A stretch of 64,000 bases of DNA from Rana temporaria (taxonomy: Eukaryota > Chordata > Amphibia > Anura > Ranidae): NCBI RefSeq assembly GCF_905171775.1, contig NC_053491.1, positions 334,137,952 through 334,201,951 on the forward strand, in the 5' to 3' direction. Shown here one piece after another: positions 44,335 through 56,534 of the stretch (its first letter is position 1; the number at the start of each line of letters is the position of its first letter). Both the position numbers and the translations under genes were made by a program. Below the pieces are notes generated by a model. That model saw only the letters and a program-made list of their open reading frames with translations. It had not been told where the DNA came from and did no database searches.

Positions 44335-45284
44335 TTGTCTTACAAGTCTTGCTACAGGTGGTATCCCATTGTAAATAAATGTGTATTGTATCTTCATACT
44401 GTTAAACTGTTCTTAAGCTGTATTTTGGGGAATTCCTCTACCGAGTCTGGGCAGTTATTCAGAACTCGGTTGATCTATTGCCCTCTTTTGTAAATTTTTA
44501 CTCCAGTAAAAGCTGAGATAATATAAACATTTTGACTTGTGTGACGTGTAATTTAAGGGTGCTTGTGGAAAGATGTCTGAACCCAGAGTGTCAGGTGGTA
44601 GCAATAGGAGGAAGGAGATGGACAGCCGCACTCCGAAATAACTTTTCAAAAAAGTTGTCTTTTATTTTCAAGCAGGAACATGCATAATCACCACAACCAT
44701 AAACCAGGACAGCCGACTAGTTTCGCACTCTTGCTAGTGCTTAATCATGGGGGATGTGCTACAAACATATTTGCACTTTGGATGCCATCAATCTTCTTTG
44801 TACCAATGCTCTATATAAGCATGAATTTCTCTTTGGCATGGCACAGCAGCATATTGAACTTGCTTCTTTTGTCTGTTAAGTCAATTATGACATAACAGAA
44901 GAGAGCCGACTTTGAACTTTTAATTTCACCTCCATCTAATAGAATAAAAATTAATGGCAGTTTTGGATTTTATAACACATGGAAAGTTCGGTTTGGGCTT
45001 GTCTCAACCAAAAGCAAATCCCTTTCCAGAGAGAGGAAAGGTCATGGCAAATTTAATTCTGCTCAAATTTCTTGGACTTCAGAACTGTTAGTCATCTTGG
45101 AAGTATAACAATATTTTCTTTTTATGAGTAGTAGGAAGAGAGGGTTTATGGGACTTTGAATGAGGTACCGCCATGTCAGGTAAAAATAATAACATAGAAA
45201 TGAAGTTACAGTACATGATATATTTATTACAATGTAGAATTCCTATCAGATATTTTGTATCAAATAGATAGGTAGTCACAAGAC
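44335..45284. other. Unassigned, with a possible antisense Penelope motif at 44590-44760
   Basis: At 44697-44755 'gactagtttcgcactcttg' and 'tagtgcttaatcatggg' read on the minus strand as 'tgattaagcact' followed by 'gtgcgaaactagtc', like the Penelope 3' motif. No ORF supports it. The rest is unrecognised. Confidence 0.3.
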
Positions 45285-45287
45285 TTA

Positions 45288-46418
45288 TGCCGCGTACACA
45301 CGATCGGTTCGTCTCATAAAAACGATCTGATGGACCGTTTTCATCAGACGAACCGATCGTGTGTGGGCCCCATCAGTTTTTTTCCCATCCGTGAAAAAAC
45401 TTAGGGCCAGATTCAGGTACAATTACGTTACTCCTCGGCGGCGTAACGTATCCCATTTACATTACACCGCTGCAGGTTTACAGCGTAAGTGCCTGATTCA
45501 CAAAGCTCTTACCTGTAAACTTGCGGCGGTGTAACGTAAATCCGCTCGGCGCTTGCCCGCCTAATTCAAATGGGGCGGGCACCATTTAAATTAGGCGCGT
45601 TCCCGCACCGAGCGTACTGCGCATGCTCCGTCGGGTAAATTACCCGACGTGCATTGTGCTAAATGACGTCGCAAGGACGTCATTGGTTTCGGCGTTAACG
45701 TAAATGGCGTCCAGCGCCATTCACGGACGACTTACGCAAACGACGTGAAATTTAAAATTTCGACGCGGGAACGACGGCCATACTTAACATTGCTTAGAAC
45801 ACCTAGGAGGTAGCACTAATTTTACGACGCGTATCTCGAAGGAAACAACGTAAATTTAGATCGACGGGCATCGCGGACGTTCGGGAATCGCCGTAACTAG
45901 TCATTTGCATATTCTACGCCGACCGCAATGGCCTCGCCACCTAGCGGCCGGCCTAGAATTGCATTCTAAGATCCGACGGTGTAAGTCAATTACACCTGTC
46001 GGATCTTAGGGCTATCTATGCGTAACTGATTCTATGAATCAGCCGCATAGTTAGGACGGGCGGATCACAGAGATACGACGGTGTATCAGGAGATACGCCG
46101 TCGTATCTCTTTTGTGAATCTGGCCCTGAGAACCTGTTTTAAAATCATCTGATGGTAAAAAAAACGATAGAAAAAAACGATCGTCTGTGGGGAAATCCAT
46201 TGGTTAAAAATCAACGCATGCTCAGAATCAAGTCGACGCATGCTCGGAAGCATTGAACTCAGCACGTCGTTGTATTTCACGTTACCGTGTTCTGACATGA
46301 TCGTTTTTTTAACTGATGGTGTGTAGGCAAGACTGATGAAAGTCAGCTTCATCGGATATCTGATGAAAAAATCCATCAGACCGTTTTCATCGGATGAACC
46401 GATCGTGTGTTCAGGGCA
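45288..46418. mobile_element. Family A MITE, copy 10, split by a family B MITE
   Basis: Ends tgccgcgtacacacgatcgg and cgatcgtgtgttcagggca with TTA (45285-45287) and TAA (46419-46421) flanks. The B copy occupies 45404-46126. The rejoined halves match the copy at 33792. Confidence 0.85.
45404..46126. mobile_element. Family B MITE, copy 5 (nested in A)
   Basis: Ends gggccagattcagg and gtgaatctggccc; flanks TTA and TGA. It closely matches the copy at 28206 over most of its length and has both termini. Confidence 0.85.
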
Positions 46419-46567
46419 TAACACTAAATATGCTGCTCATAGCATGCAATACAAATAAGAAATAGACATGGTAAATGTACATGATAAAATAAACCGATTG
46501 AAGAACATATATAATAGAAGCAAGTAACTGCTGGCATCTAGTGGCACTCAACGCGTTTCTTGGCATT

Positions 46568-47055
46568 ACAGCCATTACTAAACCCTATTTTTTTTGTTTT
46601 TTGTTTAAATAACAAACATGTCATACTTACCTCCTCTGTGCAGTTAGTTTTCCACAGAGTGGCCCCGGTCCTCCTCTTCTGGGGTTCCTCAGCAGCGCTC
46701 ATGTTGCCTCCTCTTCTCGAATGCCCCGTTGGAGAAGCCTTCTCCTTTGGGACACCTGTGTGGGCTCGCTCCCGTGTCCTTTTGCTGCATCTATTGACAC
46801 AGGCAGCAGGACTCGGCCCCACCCCCGGCGCCTGCGTCACTGGATTTGATTGACAGCAGCGGGAGCCAAAAGCTGCTCTGCTATCAATCTGCACACATGA
46901 CACCGGCTAGAGGTGGTGTGCTCGTCCCCGGGGTGAGAAAGAACGGATTCAGGTAAGTAAAACGGTGGGTCTGGGGGCTGTTGCATGACAGAAGGTTTTT
47001 CACCTTAATACATAGGATGCATTAAGGTGAAAAAACACAAGGGTTTACAACCCCT
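46568..47055. mobile_element. Family F TTAA MITE, copy 3
   Basis: Right end gggtttacaacccct before TTAA (47056-47059). Carries aacaaacatgtcatacttac and a hairpin of caccttaatacat/atgcattaaggtg. The left end is degraded, so 46568 is approximate. Confidence 0.6.
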
Positions 47056-47059
47056 TTAA

Positions 47060-47290
47060 CAAAGTTCATGCATTACTTTTGTATACGCAAGTCGAGTAGA
47101 GGGCCACATCTAAATGAAGTGTTTTTTTTTACAATTTCCAGTTCAATACTAACAAATACACTCACCGGAAACTTTTTTAGGTACACCTTGCTGCTAGTAC
47201 CGGGTTGGACTCCCTTTTGTTCTTCCAGAGTGGTCTTCTTCCAGGAAAAATCTATAATATTCTGATTGATCCCCCAGAAAGACTAATTAT
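47060..47290 (+). repeat. Dispersed vertebrate repeat fragment at 47157-47245
   Basis: 'cactcaccggaaacttt' followed by 'ttaggtacacctt' and 'ctagtaccgggttggac' matches a phrase common in fish and amphibian repeats (CTCACCGGCCAC..TTAGGTACACC). I recall the phrase but not its class with certainty. Confidence 0.5.
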
Positions 47291-48449
47291 ATTAGAGATG
47301 TATTTAAATTGTCTGAAAATATAGACTTTTACCTCTGGCCATTAGTGCGCTCATAATATCACCTCTAAGATACAATTGAATTTGTTCTGTTCACTTACTG
47401 CGTATAGCACTGGACTGAAGAGCAGAAACATGAGTCACATATCACTTTTTTGTACCAACTAATACTGTGCGAGCATTTAATAAAAAAAGCAGACTATATT
47501 ATAAAGGGGCTCACTCACGAACATGTGAACACTCTCTTTTCCCCCCCGGGGTCAGTATCACGAGGGAGTCTCACTCACCTTCTTGTCCTGGTCTGCATCA
47601 GTCCGGCGGATAGGAGGAGGCAGTGGATGCAGCTCACATTTTAGCTTGTCTCCCCTGCGTTCTGGCCGCCATCATGGCGCCATGTTTAGTGTCCAGTGCA
47701 CATTGGGCCTACAGTGGCAATTTCCGGAGGTAGGACTTCAGGAGCAACCACGAATAGGGACAGGCCAGCCCTATGCCTCACATGACCCCCCATACGCCCA
47801 GTCACAGGACGCCCGACACTAAACATGGCAGGCGGAGCGCTGGGGACGCGGAACTCAAATTATGGGGAGGCAGCCAGTAGTCACACACACTGGTGTGAAA
47901 ATTCGCCCCCTAAATATCGCGTCTGGGGCCACGTCACCCCCTGTACCCCCCACGCTACGCCACTGGCTACATGCATTACATTTCTTTTGTGGAACCCATT
48001 CAAACTGAGAGGTTGCCATACTAACAGTGAGCTATTGTGTTCTGACAGGGGGACTGCTCCCATTCCAGAACACAGTGATTAGCGATCACAGCTCATCGCT
48101 GATGGCTTTCCAGCATGCTCGTTCGCCATGAGACCGGAATCTGTTGGGAAAGGAGCTGAGCTGTACACCGCTGTACACGCGGGCCAAAAGACGTCCGATT
48201 CCTGCTGAACCATTATTGGCTGATTTTTGGCCTGAGTGTACCCAGCATAAGTAACAAAAAGTATTAAGCTAGTGCAATTGAACGTATTAAAGCTTCCAGC
48301 ATTTCATGACAGCAAACCTTGCTAACCTTATCAAGTAAAATAGTTAATTCCTTTCTATAAATCTGCATATCAACTATACGAGAAGGACTGCTGTCAAAGA
48401 AAGAGAGACACTTGTGAGCTTTGGTGTTTAAGTTCCTAGGTATGTCTTA
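47291..48449. other. Mostly unassigned; hAT-type right end at about 47930-47965
   Basis: The bases ccacgctacgccactg at 47950-47965 are the reverse complement of CAGTGGCGTAGCGTGG, a well-known hAT end. I could not find the matching left end or TSD, so the element's extent is open. The rest shows nothing firm. Confidence 0.35.
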
Positions 48450-48867
48450 AGCCTCGTACACACGATCAGTCCATCCGATGAGAATGGTCTGATGGACCGT
48501 TGTCATCGGTTAACAGTAAAGCTGACTGATGGTCCATCGCGCCCACACACCATCGGTTAAATAACTGATCGTGTCAGAGCGCGGTGACGTAAAACACAAC
48601 GACGTGTTGAAAAAAACGAAGTTCAATGCTTCCAAGCATGCGTCGACTTGATTCTGAGCATGCGTGGATTTTTAACCGATGGTCGTGCCTACTAACGATC
48701 GGTTTTGTCCTATCGGTTAGGAATCCATCGGTTAAATTTAAAGCAAGTTGGCTTTTTTTTAACCGATGGTTAAATAACCTATGGGGCCTACACACGATCG
48801 GTTTTGACCGATGAAAACGGTCAATCAGACCGTTGTCCTCTGTTTAACCTATCGTGTGTACGAGGCC
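48450..48867. mobile_element. Family A MITE, copy 11
   Basis: Ends agcctcgtacacacgatcag and cgtgtgtacgaggcc with TTA on both sides (48447-48449, 48868-48870). Carries gcggtgacgtaaaacac and ttcaatgcttccaagcatgc as in copies 3, 7 and 10, in the same relative order. Confidence 0.88.
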
Positions 48868-48870
48868 TTA

Positions 48871-50851
48871 AAAAACAGTTATCTTGATGGATGTGCCTAT
48901 TTCACAAGTTATTTTCTAAATGCTGTAAGTGGAACATGCAATTTTATTTATTACTGGAAGACAATGGGAGAAGCAATAATTCATCCAAGCAGGTGTGATT
49001 CTCAAACTATAGGTGGCCACAATTCCATAAACATGTCAGTCACCCTGAGGCTTGCAGCACATGGATCATTGATCAAAGCCTGACTCTACTTGTGACTCAG
49101 TGCGGTCCGTGATGTCAACTATACACTGTACAACATCACCCTGGCAGTGGTCAACAAGTTTCTGCAGAGGACAAGGTATGCTCTGACAAAAAGCACTTAA
49201 AAGCTCAGTTCCACCACCTCTGGCTCAGACCCTTTGGTGCCTGCTCACCACAATCACTCGTAAACACAGAAGTCTGGTTTCTGTGTTTACAAGTGACAGC
49301 TTTGTAACCCCCTGAACTCTGCACTTTGTATGTAATGCAATTCTGGTATTTAATGCCCCTTTAAGACCCTTCTACTGTTTGTGAAATCTGAACGGGTCGT
49401 GGTTGAGTTTCTGCACCTATTTTCTGAGAAAAAAAGCTCTGTTTAAAAGAAATATTGCCCACATCAGAGTAACTCAAAATTTTCTACAACTTGGGGTGAC
49501 ATTTTTTTTTATATAAAATCTTTCCTTCATGTGTATCTCTAACTTTGGTGCAGTTATATTTACTGCGTAGTGTCCTCCACTACCAGTTCACCTGTTCTGG
49601 ATTCAGTGAGTTATTGTGGAGTGGCTATGCATATTGTTGGTGCCGCTTGTCAAATTCTTATCAGCAGATGTGTGCATGTGCTCTGCACTTCTCATTCTAT
49701 CTTTTGTAGAGTCTGTACTAGGCTGCAGCACTACATTATTATAGGGGAATGGCCACAAAAATATATAATAGTTTAACCTTCTTCATATGTTGTACTAACA
49801 GAAGCAGCATGCAAATGTAAAGAATAATATAATAACGTATATATAACGGAACAGATTCACTGGGGTAAAAAGTGATCTCCTGCAGATTCCTGCTGCAGGT
49901 AGTGTATATTGTGGCTCAGTGGCTGGGATCAGGCTGACAGGAGCTACGGCTCAATGCAACTCTAAGCATGTATCTGCACATCCAATGGTTGCCTGCGATT
50001 AGAAATAGATGTTTGCCATGGACGCAATCTTTTTGGGTCCAGGGGCATACGTCTGTCCCTATCTGCAGGTAACTGCTGTATTTCAGCACATGTAAGCAAC
50101 ATTTGACCTGATGAAAATCTACATACAGCTGCAAGGGAAAGGTTCATATTGCTGCTTTGACTGCTGGGTTGGGTTCCTATACTTTCTGAGACCATAGAGG
50201 GGCAGCTAATATCAGGGGAATGCAAACATTAAAACCACTTCTGGTCAGGAACATGTGGAGGTCTGGGGAAGAGGTTATGTCTTCTTGGCGATAGTAAGGA
50301 AGGTTCCCCCTGAGCAACCTGGGCCCTTATGTCTCATGAGTCTCATTCGGCAAGACTCCCTGCAGACTTGGTTTGGAAATGGAGGGGCCTCTAATAAGTA
50401 TGTGATAATAACCCAGGGCCAAGATGAGTGGGTATTGGAAAAAGTAGTGAACTGGAGGGATGGCTAATGGGGACTTGATCCTGCTGTCACTGGAAATATG
50501 ACTGTAGAATTGGACATACGAATTAGTGTAAGAATTAATCTGAGGAGAATATTTGAGTAGGGCATTTTTCTCCGCACCGAGCACCACCAGTGCAGATATT
50601 GCAGCACTGAAAGATAACCAACTGTTAATATATTATGTCATTTTATTTCTTACTGGATGAATGAACATTAAAATGCTCAGAATGAATGAATTAATAAAAC
50701 AAAAACCACAGCTAACAACATGCCATGCATTTTTAGTGCCCAGCAAACCATATTCTAAATGTACCAGTCATCAATTAGTCTGATTTATCTGGACTGATAA
50801 ATCTAATTAGAATGGTATTTTCAGGTCCATGATCTTTCAGGTCTTAACCCT
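48871..50851. other. Unassigned sequence, about 2 kb
   Basis: The longest stretch here without recognised repeats. Small frames only; none shows a domain. It could be old unique DNA. Confidence 0.4.
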
Positions 50852-50855
50852 TTAA

Positions 50856-51150
50856 AGGGGTTGTAAAGGTTCATTTTTTTATTTTCTAAATTGGTTCCTT
50901 TAAGTTAGTGCATTGTTGGTTCACTTACCTTTTCCTTCGATTTCCCTTCTAAAAGTTTTTTTTCTTGGTCTGAATTTCTCACTTCCTGTTCCTCCTCAGT
51001 AAGCTTGCCCCCATCACCTGAGCCATTCTGGCTGGGGGTTAGTCAGCGTGCTGACCGTGTGTATGCAAGCCAAGCTTGAGCGGAATTCCGTCGGAAAAAC
51101 CATCCAAGGTTTTTCCGATGGAAAATCCGATCATGTGTACTCGGCATTAC
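50856..51150 (+). mobile_element. Family D half-copy fused to a family A end
   Basis: 50856-51045: TTAA then aggggttgtaaaggttc and the 'ttcacttaccttttccttcg' arm of family D, without the second arm. 51050-51148: gtgtgtatgc to 'gatcatgtgtactcggcatt', a family A terminus. A junction by insertion and deletion. Confidence 0.55.
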
Positions 51151-53360
51151 AGAAACAGACAAAGGTGAGGAGGAGATAGAGTTGTGGGTAACACTGATAG
51201 AGCACTTAAATAGATAGGGGAGAACCAGGAAAGAGCAGAGTTTTGGAGGCAAGGGAGTGTTGTTGTTTTTTTGAGGAGTGGGTGTTCTGTATCAAAGGTA
51301 GCAAAAAGATCTAATAGTATGGCTATGGAGTAATGGCCATTCGTTTTAGACATTAGAAAGTCATGGGTTCTGGTACAGAAGATTCTGTGGAGTGATGCAA
51401 GAGAAATCTAGACTGTAATGGTTGGTTCAAGTAGGTTGTTGTCAGTAAGTCAGTGGCTCAGATGATTGTACACTAGGCAAACTACAAGTTTGGAGATAAA
51501 TGGGAGCAAGGAGATAAGTCTTAAGTCATTTGGACTAGTGGTGTCCAGCATGGGGGTAACAGATCCATGCATTAGAGGGGAGGGAAATATGCATTTAGAG
51601 AGTGAGAGATTAAAGATGTGAGTTAGAGAGCATAGAATAGAACAAGAGGGTCACCGTAGTAGTTGTGAGGGAATGGGGGACAGGTCGTGGAACTGAAGGC
51701 TTTTAAACAGACTGAGCAGGCTATTATAACAGAACAGACATGCAATGTCTCTTCTGTGATAAAATACACCTACCTGCTCACAGATTTCTGTGGCAATTAA
51801 ACTAAATTAAGCTGTACATGTACAGCTTATATCGCCACCACAAATCCTGTGTGCCGGAATGACTGACTCCTGCACATGCACATTCCCGCTTTGGCCAATT
51901 GAAGTGCCCAAAAGCTGGTAGAAGATTCTGGCGCTGAAGAGGGACCCAAACTGTTAGAGAGAATGTAAGTTAAGTGGGTGTCTGGGCAGAGTTTGGTTAC
52001 CTCCTCAGTAGTAACAGGGTCAAGAGAGGAAAGTATTAAATATAGTCATAGACAGTTGTAAGGGGTTAGCTCGGTAGCGGGGTGTGTGACCCCCTGGATG
52101 GGTTCACTACACACTGAATTTATACAGACAGGCAGTCGAAGACGGTTGAAAACAAAGATTTTGGTTTATTCTTCCATCTTGCTGGAAACAAGTGCAAGCA
52201 TCCAAACAGCATAAACAAAATCAAACATAAAATAAACCCTGGCCACTTGGGGCGTCTACCTTCCACACAGGAATCTATCTATGGAGTCTGGCACAGCCTA
52301 GTGCTGGGCAGACACTGCTGGTCATACAGCAGAAAAACAATAGTCTTTTGATTTTTATCACACAGAAAAATCAATCAGCATCTCACCTCCTCAGAAGACT
52401 TTCAGTACACTGCTCTCCTTACTCACAAAGCCTCAGGATGCAGCAATTCAGTGGTAATCCTCATTCTGAACAGCTGATGTTTTCCAATGCTCTGAGACCT
52501 TTTCTGGCTACTTTTGCAGCTGACGCCTAATACCAATTGGTGTATTGTCTAAACAAGGCAGAAATGTGTGTCCCGTCTGTGACAACACCCACAGATTTAC
52601 CTGACATCCTGTCACACAGTGTATTTTAATTGAAGAAAATATCAAATTGCAACAATATTGTTTTTTAAATGATTGAAAATTTTCTGGGCAGTACGTAGTT
52701 TAGTGGGTGGAGGTTGTGAGAGACAAAGTAGAAGACAAAAGGAACTGATCAGAACTAGATTAGAGGGTGTTAATGAGAGTGAAAAAATAGACTTGTTTTC
52801 TAGCACATAGACAGTATTTGTATTTTAGGGGGCAGATTTGTATAGGGCGAAGTCTTGCAGATATTTAAATCACAGCTAAGTCTTAAAATTTCTGGAGTTG
52901 CTTGTTTGCCAAGTTTGTAGCAGTCAGGGCCTAAATCTGTGAGTAGCAAGGGGAGAAAGTGCCTCCACTGAGAATGTGAGTGAGTTGTTGCTGACAGAAG
53001 TGGCCCTGTCCGGGCAGGACGGCAGTGGAATTTTGTCATAGAGGTGAGCAGTACCATAATAGAGAAGAAAGGGGTTAAAGTGGTGATGGGTAATCAATTT
53101 CTGCTTGGAGGGATAGGCTGTGAAAGACAGGGACAGCATAAAACTGATTAAGACACAGTCTTAATCAGAGAGAGGAAAGAAAGCTCTGGAGATGTTACTA
53201 GGGATGCAGAAGTGGGAGAATGCAAGATCAAGGGTGTTACCATCAGAGTGAGTAGGAGCGTGTGTGTTCATTGCATTTGGTAAAAAAGATGAGGTTAAAT
53301 TGAGAAGTTGAGATGTAAGGTGTTACACTAATGGGAATGTTAAAGTCACCAATGACAGTC
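51151..53360 (-). pseudogene. Decayed L2/CR1-type LINE, antisense, split by a solo LTR
   Basis: On the minus strand the region around 53350-53335 reads VIGDFN-like (ggtgactttaac), the endonuclease motif. 51353-51200 reads HYSIAILLDLFATFDT and QNSALSWFSP, a damaged RT motif (compare LLDLSAAFDTVDH in the copy at 35.4 kb). Between them lie many stops and shifts, an unassigned insertion at about 51700-51960, and the LTR at 52057-52616. Very old relative to the LINE at 34 kb. Confidence 0.6.
52057..52616 (-). mobile_element. Solo LTR with a 4-bp TSD
   Basis: Plus-strand ends TGTAAGGGG (left) and TGTCACA (right) give TG...CA on the minus strand. The flanks are CAGT (52053-52056) and CAGT (52617-52620). 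On the minus strand 'agaataaacc' supplies an AATAAA signal at about 52167-52172, within the 3' third. Length 560 bp; no internal genes. A 4-bp TSD fits gammaretrovirus-like or related ERV elements. Different family from 7352/11791. Confidence 0.8.
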
Positions 53361-54229
53361 AATATTTCAGAGCAGAAAAGTAGATTAGCCAGGCTGAGAA
53401 GTCGCCTGAAAACTGCAAAACATTTAAAAAATATATTTTGATGAGGAAATTTCTAAGAATTTCTGTTAAGTGCTGAGTTGTCTCGATGCGAATGGAATCC
53501 CAGACATGGTAAATCAATGTATCAAATCTAAAGTCCACTTTGCAAGAAAAGGTCACATAAGCGGGCAGCATGCCATCAAAACATTGATGGATAGTTAACT
53601 CAACAATGCCCCAGATGAAAGGCATGCCAGTTATAACTTGCAGCAAACTTGTAATGTGATTTCCTTGGCAACACCAAGGTGTATACAAATTGTGTATTGT
53701 GTGGTGTTTAGGGAGGTGCAGTAGCAAGCAGCTGGATGAAGAACAACATGTAGCAACACAGCAGGAAGCCAAGATTAATAAGAAAATTTAAAGTTGATTC
53801 ATGTTGATCACCTGCCTATCCCTATTAGTGTAAACATGTTTAACTACGGTAAGTAAGGTGAGGTGGAATTACTATCGTTAATACCTAAAAGATTATAAGC
53901 GTGGAGCGTCATAGAGCCAAGGAAATTATATAAATATAATACATATAATTAAAAAGAAAGTAGGAATTTTTCCTCACCCATAAGCCATAAATTATTTTTG
54001 TGGCATTGAATGGCTGTATGCTTGTAAATATAAGATTTTGTCCTGAGATTTGGATCCCACAGCTGTTGGCAATGCCAAGGGATACCAACTCAAAAGTCAT
54101 TGTGTTAATGGTGTCCTGTTTGTATACTATACCACCACACTGCAGAATTGTAAATTAGAAGCAGAATTTAATATTCTATATGTGCAGGCTGAGGACTGAG
54201 GGGTTAAAATACAGTGTACTAGATATAGG
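53361..54229. other. Unassigned sequence
   Basis: A 137-codon frame at 53359-53772 (minus) overlaps AT-rich DNA; no domain recognised. Confidence 0.35.
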
Positions 54230-54232
54230 TTA

Positions 54233-54500
54233 GGCCCCTTTCACAAGGGGCGGATCAGTAATGATCCGCCTCCGTATGCTCCGTATGCTCAGCGGGGATC
54301 GCTCCGTTGATCCCCGCTGAGCCGGCAGATGACAGGGCGGTCCCCGCACACTGTGCAGGGACCACCCTGTCTTTTCTCCACTCTCCCCTATGGGGGATCG
54401 GATGAACGCGGAACGTATGTCCGTGTTCATCCGATCCGCAGACGGAAGGAAAAATAGGGTTTTCTTCCATCTGCAGAATCGGATCATTGCAGAGGCGGAC
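54233..54500. mobile_element. Family I MITE, copy 2, one end only
   Basis: Left end ggcccctttcac; it follows the reverse complement of the right part of the copy at 26858 (gatccgcctccg, cagcggggatc, cactgtgcagggacc) until about 54495, then passes into the minisatellite. Confidence 0.65.
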
Positions 54501-54725
54501 GAGATCGGCTGCGTTTGATGGCGTGGCACAGTGGTGACAATTGATGCCACAGTGGCTGCGTTTGATGGCATGGCACAGTGGCTGTGTTTGATGGCATGGC
54601 ACAGTGGTGTAAATTGATGGCACAGTGGCTGCGTTTGATGGCATGGCACAGTGGTGTGAATTGATGGCATAGTGACTGCATTTGATGGCATGGCACAGTG
54701 GTGATAATTGATGGCACAGTGGCTG
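54500..54725. repeat. Compound minisatellite, about 47-bp higher-order unit
   Basis: Alternating shorter units tttgatggcatggcacagtg and attgatggcacagtgg make a roughly 47-bp period, close to five times. Minus-strand frames with repeating CHAIKRSHC-type residues result from the period. Confidence 0.85.
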
Positions 54726-55330
54726 ATCAGTGTTCTACTATTCTGGGGCACTAAAAGAATCAATAAAAAAAACATAGTACATTTTCTCCCATTGTATATA
54801 GAACATTTTGCTTGATTTACTGTAGAGTCTTTAGTCTAGCAGCAACAAAGTCTCTCACACTGCTCAGGGGCCACAAAAGCAGTGTCGCAATGTAATTTCA
54901 CACTGTTCAATCAGTTGCTGCCAAATAGTAGTGCAAGGTCAGCTAGTGCAAGAGCTCATGGAGGTAATGGGGTCCACCTCCATGCTGAGATCCCAGTAAT
55001 CTGTAATTAATCTTCCCATCCACTGTTGGATGGCATCCTGTCTGTGCTTATGCACAGGAGCCAAAAAAAACAAGGAGTCTATAATATTGTAAAGTGAGAA
55101 CCACATGGGGATTGGGGGTCATTTGGTCAGGGTGGAAGATGGGGCTCACTTCCACCTCCTGAGAACTCTCTTGAGTAACCAGACCCCAGTATGCATACAA
55201 TATTGTTTAAAATGTATGTCTATCCATACTTTGTTTGGGGGGGATACAACCTTTCTTTGAGCTGTACTTTGTTTCCAATATTTTATATTTATATTTTTTA
55301 TAATATATTATAAGTACAGAAAATAGAGAC
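54726..55330. other. Unassigned sequence
   Basis: No recognised features. Confidence 0.35.
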
Positions 55331-55333
55331 ACT

Positions 55334-56085
55334 GGCCCAGATTCTCAAAGGAGATACGACGGCATATCTCCAGATACGCCGTCGTATCTCTGAGTCTGAG
55401 CCGTCTAATCTATGCGCCTGATTCATAGAATCAGTTACGCATAGATTTCTATTAGATCCGACCGGCGTAAGTCTCTTACGCCGTCGGATCTTAACTGCAT
55501 ATTTACGCTGGCCGATAGGGGCGTGTACACTGATTTACGCCTAGAAATATGTAAATCAGCTAGATACGCAAATTCACGAAGGTACGCCCGGGCGACGCAG
55601 TACAGATACGCCGTTTACGTTAGGCTTTTCCCAGCGTAAAGTTACCCCTGCTATATGGTGGCGTACATGCGGCGTACCAATGTTAAGTATGGACGTCGTT
55701 CCCGCGTCAAATTTTGAAAAATTTACGTCGTTTGCGTAAGTCGTCCGTGAATGGGGCTGGACGTCATTTACGTTCATGTCGAAACCAATATGTCCTTGCG
55801 GCGTACTTTGAAGCAATGCACACTGGGAAATTCCACAGACAGCGCATGCGCCGTACGTGAAAAACGTCAATCACGTCGGGTCACATAACATTTACATAAA
55901 ACACGCCCCCTGTTCCACATTTGAATTAGGCGGGCTTACGCCGGCCTATTTACGCTACGCCGCCGCAACTTACGGAGCAAGTGCTTTGAGAATACTGCAC
56001 TTGCCCATCTAAGTTGCGGAGGCGTAACGTAAATAGGATACGTTACGCCCGCTCAAAGATGCGCCGATCTACGTGAATCTGGGCC
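55334..56085. mobile_element. Family B MITE, copy 6
   Basis: Ends ggcccagattctcaaag and gtgaatctgggcc with a perfect 3-bp ACT duplication (55331-55333, 56086-56088). 752 bp; both terminal regions have cgtatct-type inverted blocks. It is the copy with the clearest ends. Confidence 0.88.
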
Positions 56086-56534
56086 ACTGTCTGCAACAAA
56101 AATCAAATCGAGGTTTATCACCAGAGCAACATAGGAGTATGTCAAAATGAGGACAATAATTATCCAAGTAAATATGGATCGTTCAAATAAGAAAGTATAC
56201 AATAAACAACAACCTAGAAAGGCAGGAAACACATAGGCAATTTATCAGGAATTCCCACTTCTAACTATATTAATAATCGAGTAGAAAGCCACAGTAGTGG
56301 TTAGGATAATTATTAAACCAGAGAAGGGGAAAGCATGAAGAGGGGAGAAAAAGGACTGGAGGTTGAGAAGTTTAAGAAAGTACTTGAGATTATAATTTTA
56401 GAAAGGTCAAAAAGGTTACCCAAACCTTCATCAAAGTAAGAGGTAAGGAAAAAGATGAAATGAAGAAGAAAAAAACGGGGGGCCGGTGCCGAAGAGCGGA
56501 CCTTACACATCAGAGAGCGGGTCAGTACTGGCAC

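Noticed and set aside
47690..47965. A complete hAT from the 'cagtggc' at about 47713 to 47965
   Set aside because: The left bases do not continue as a TIR and the 8-bp flanks do not match; only the right end is supported.
54230..54775. 181- and 129-codon minus-strand frames with repeating CHQTQPLCH-type residues
   Set aside because: Product of the 47-bp-period minisatellite and the family I MITE; the repeat period explains the frames.
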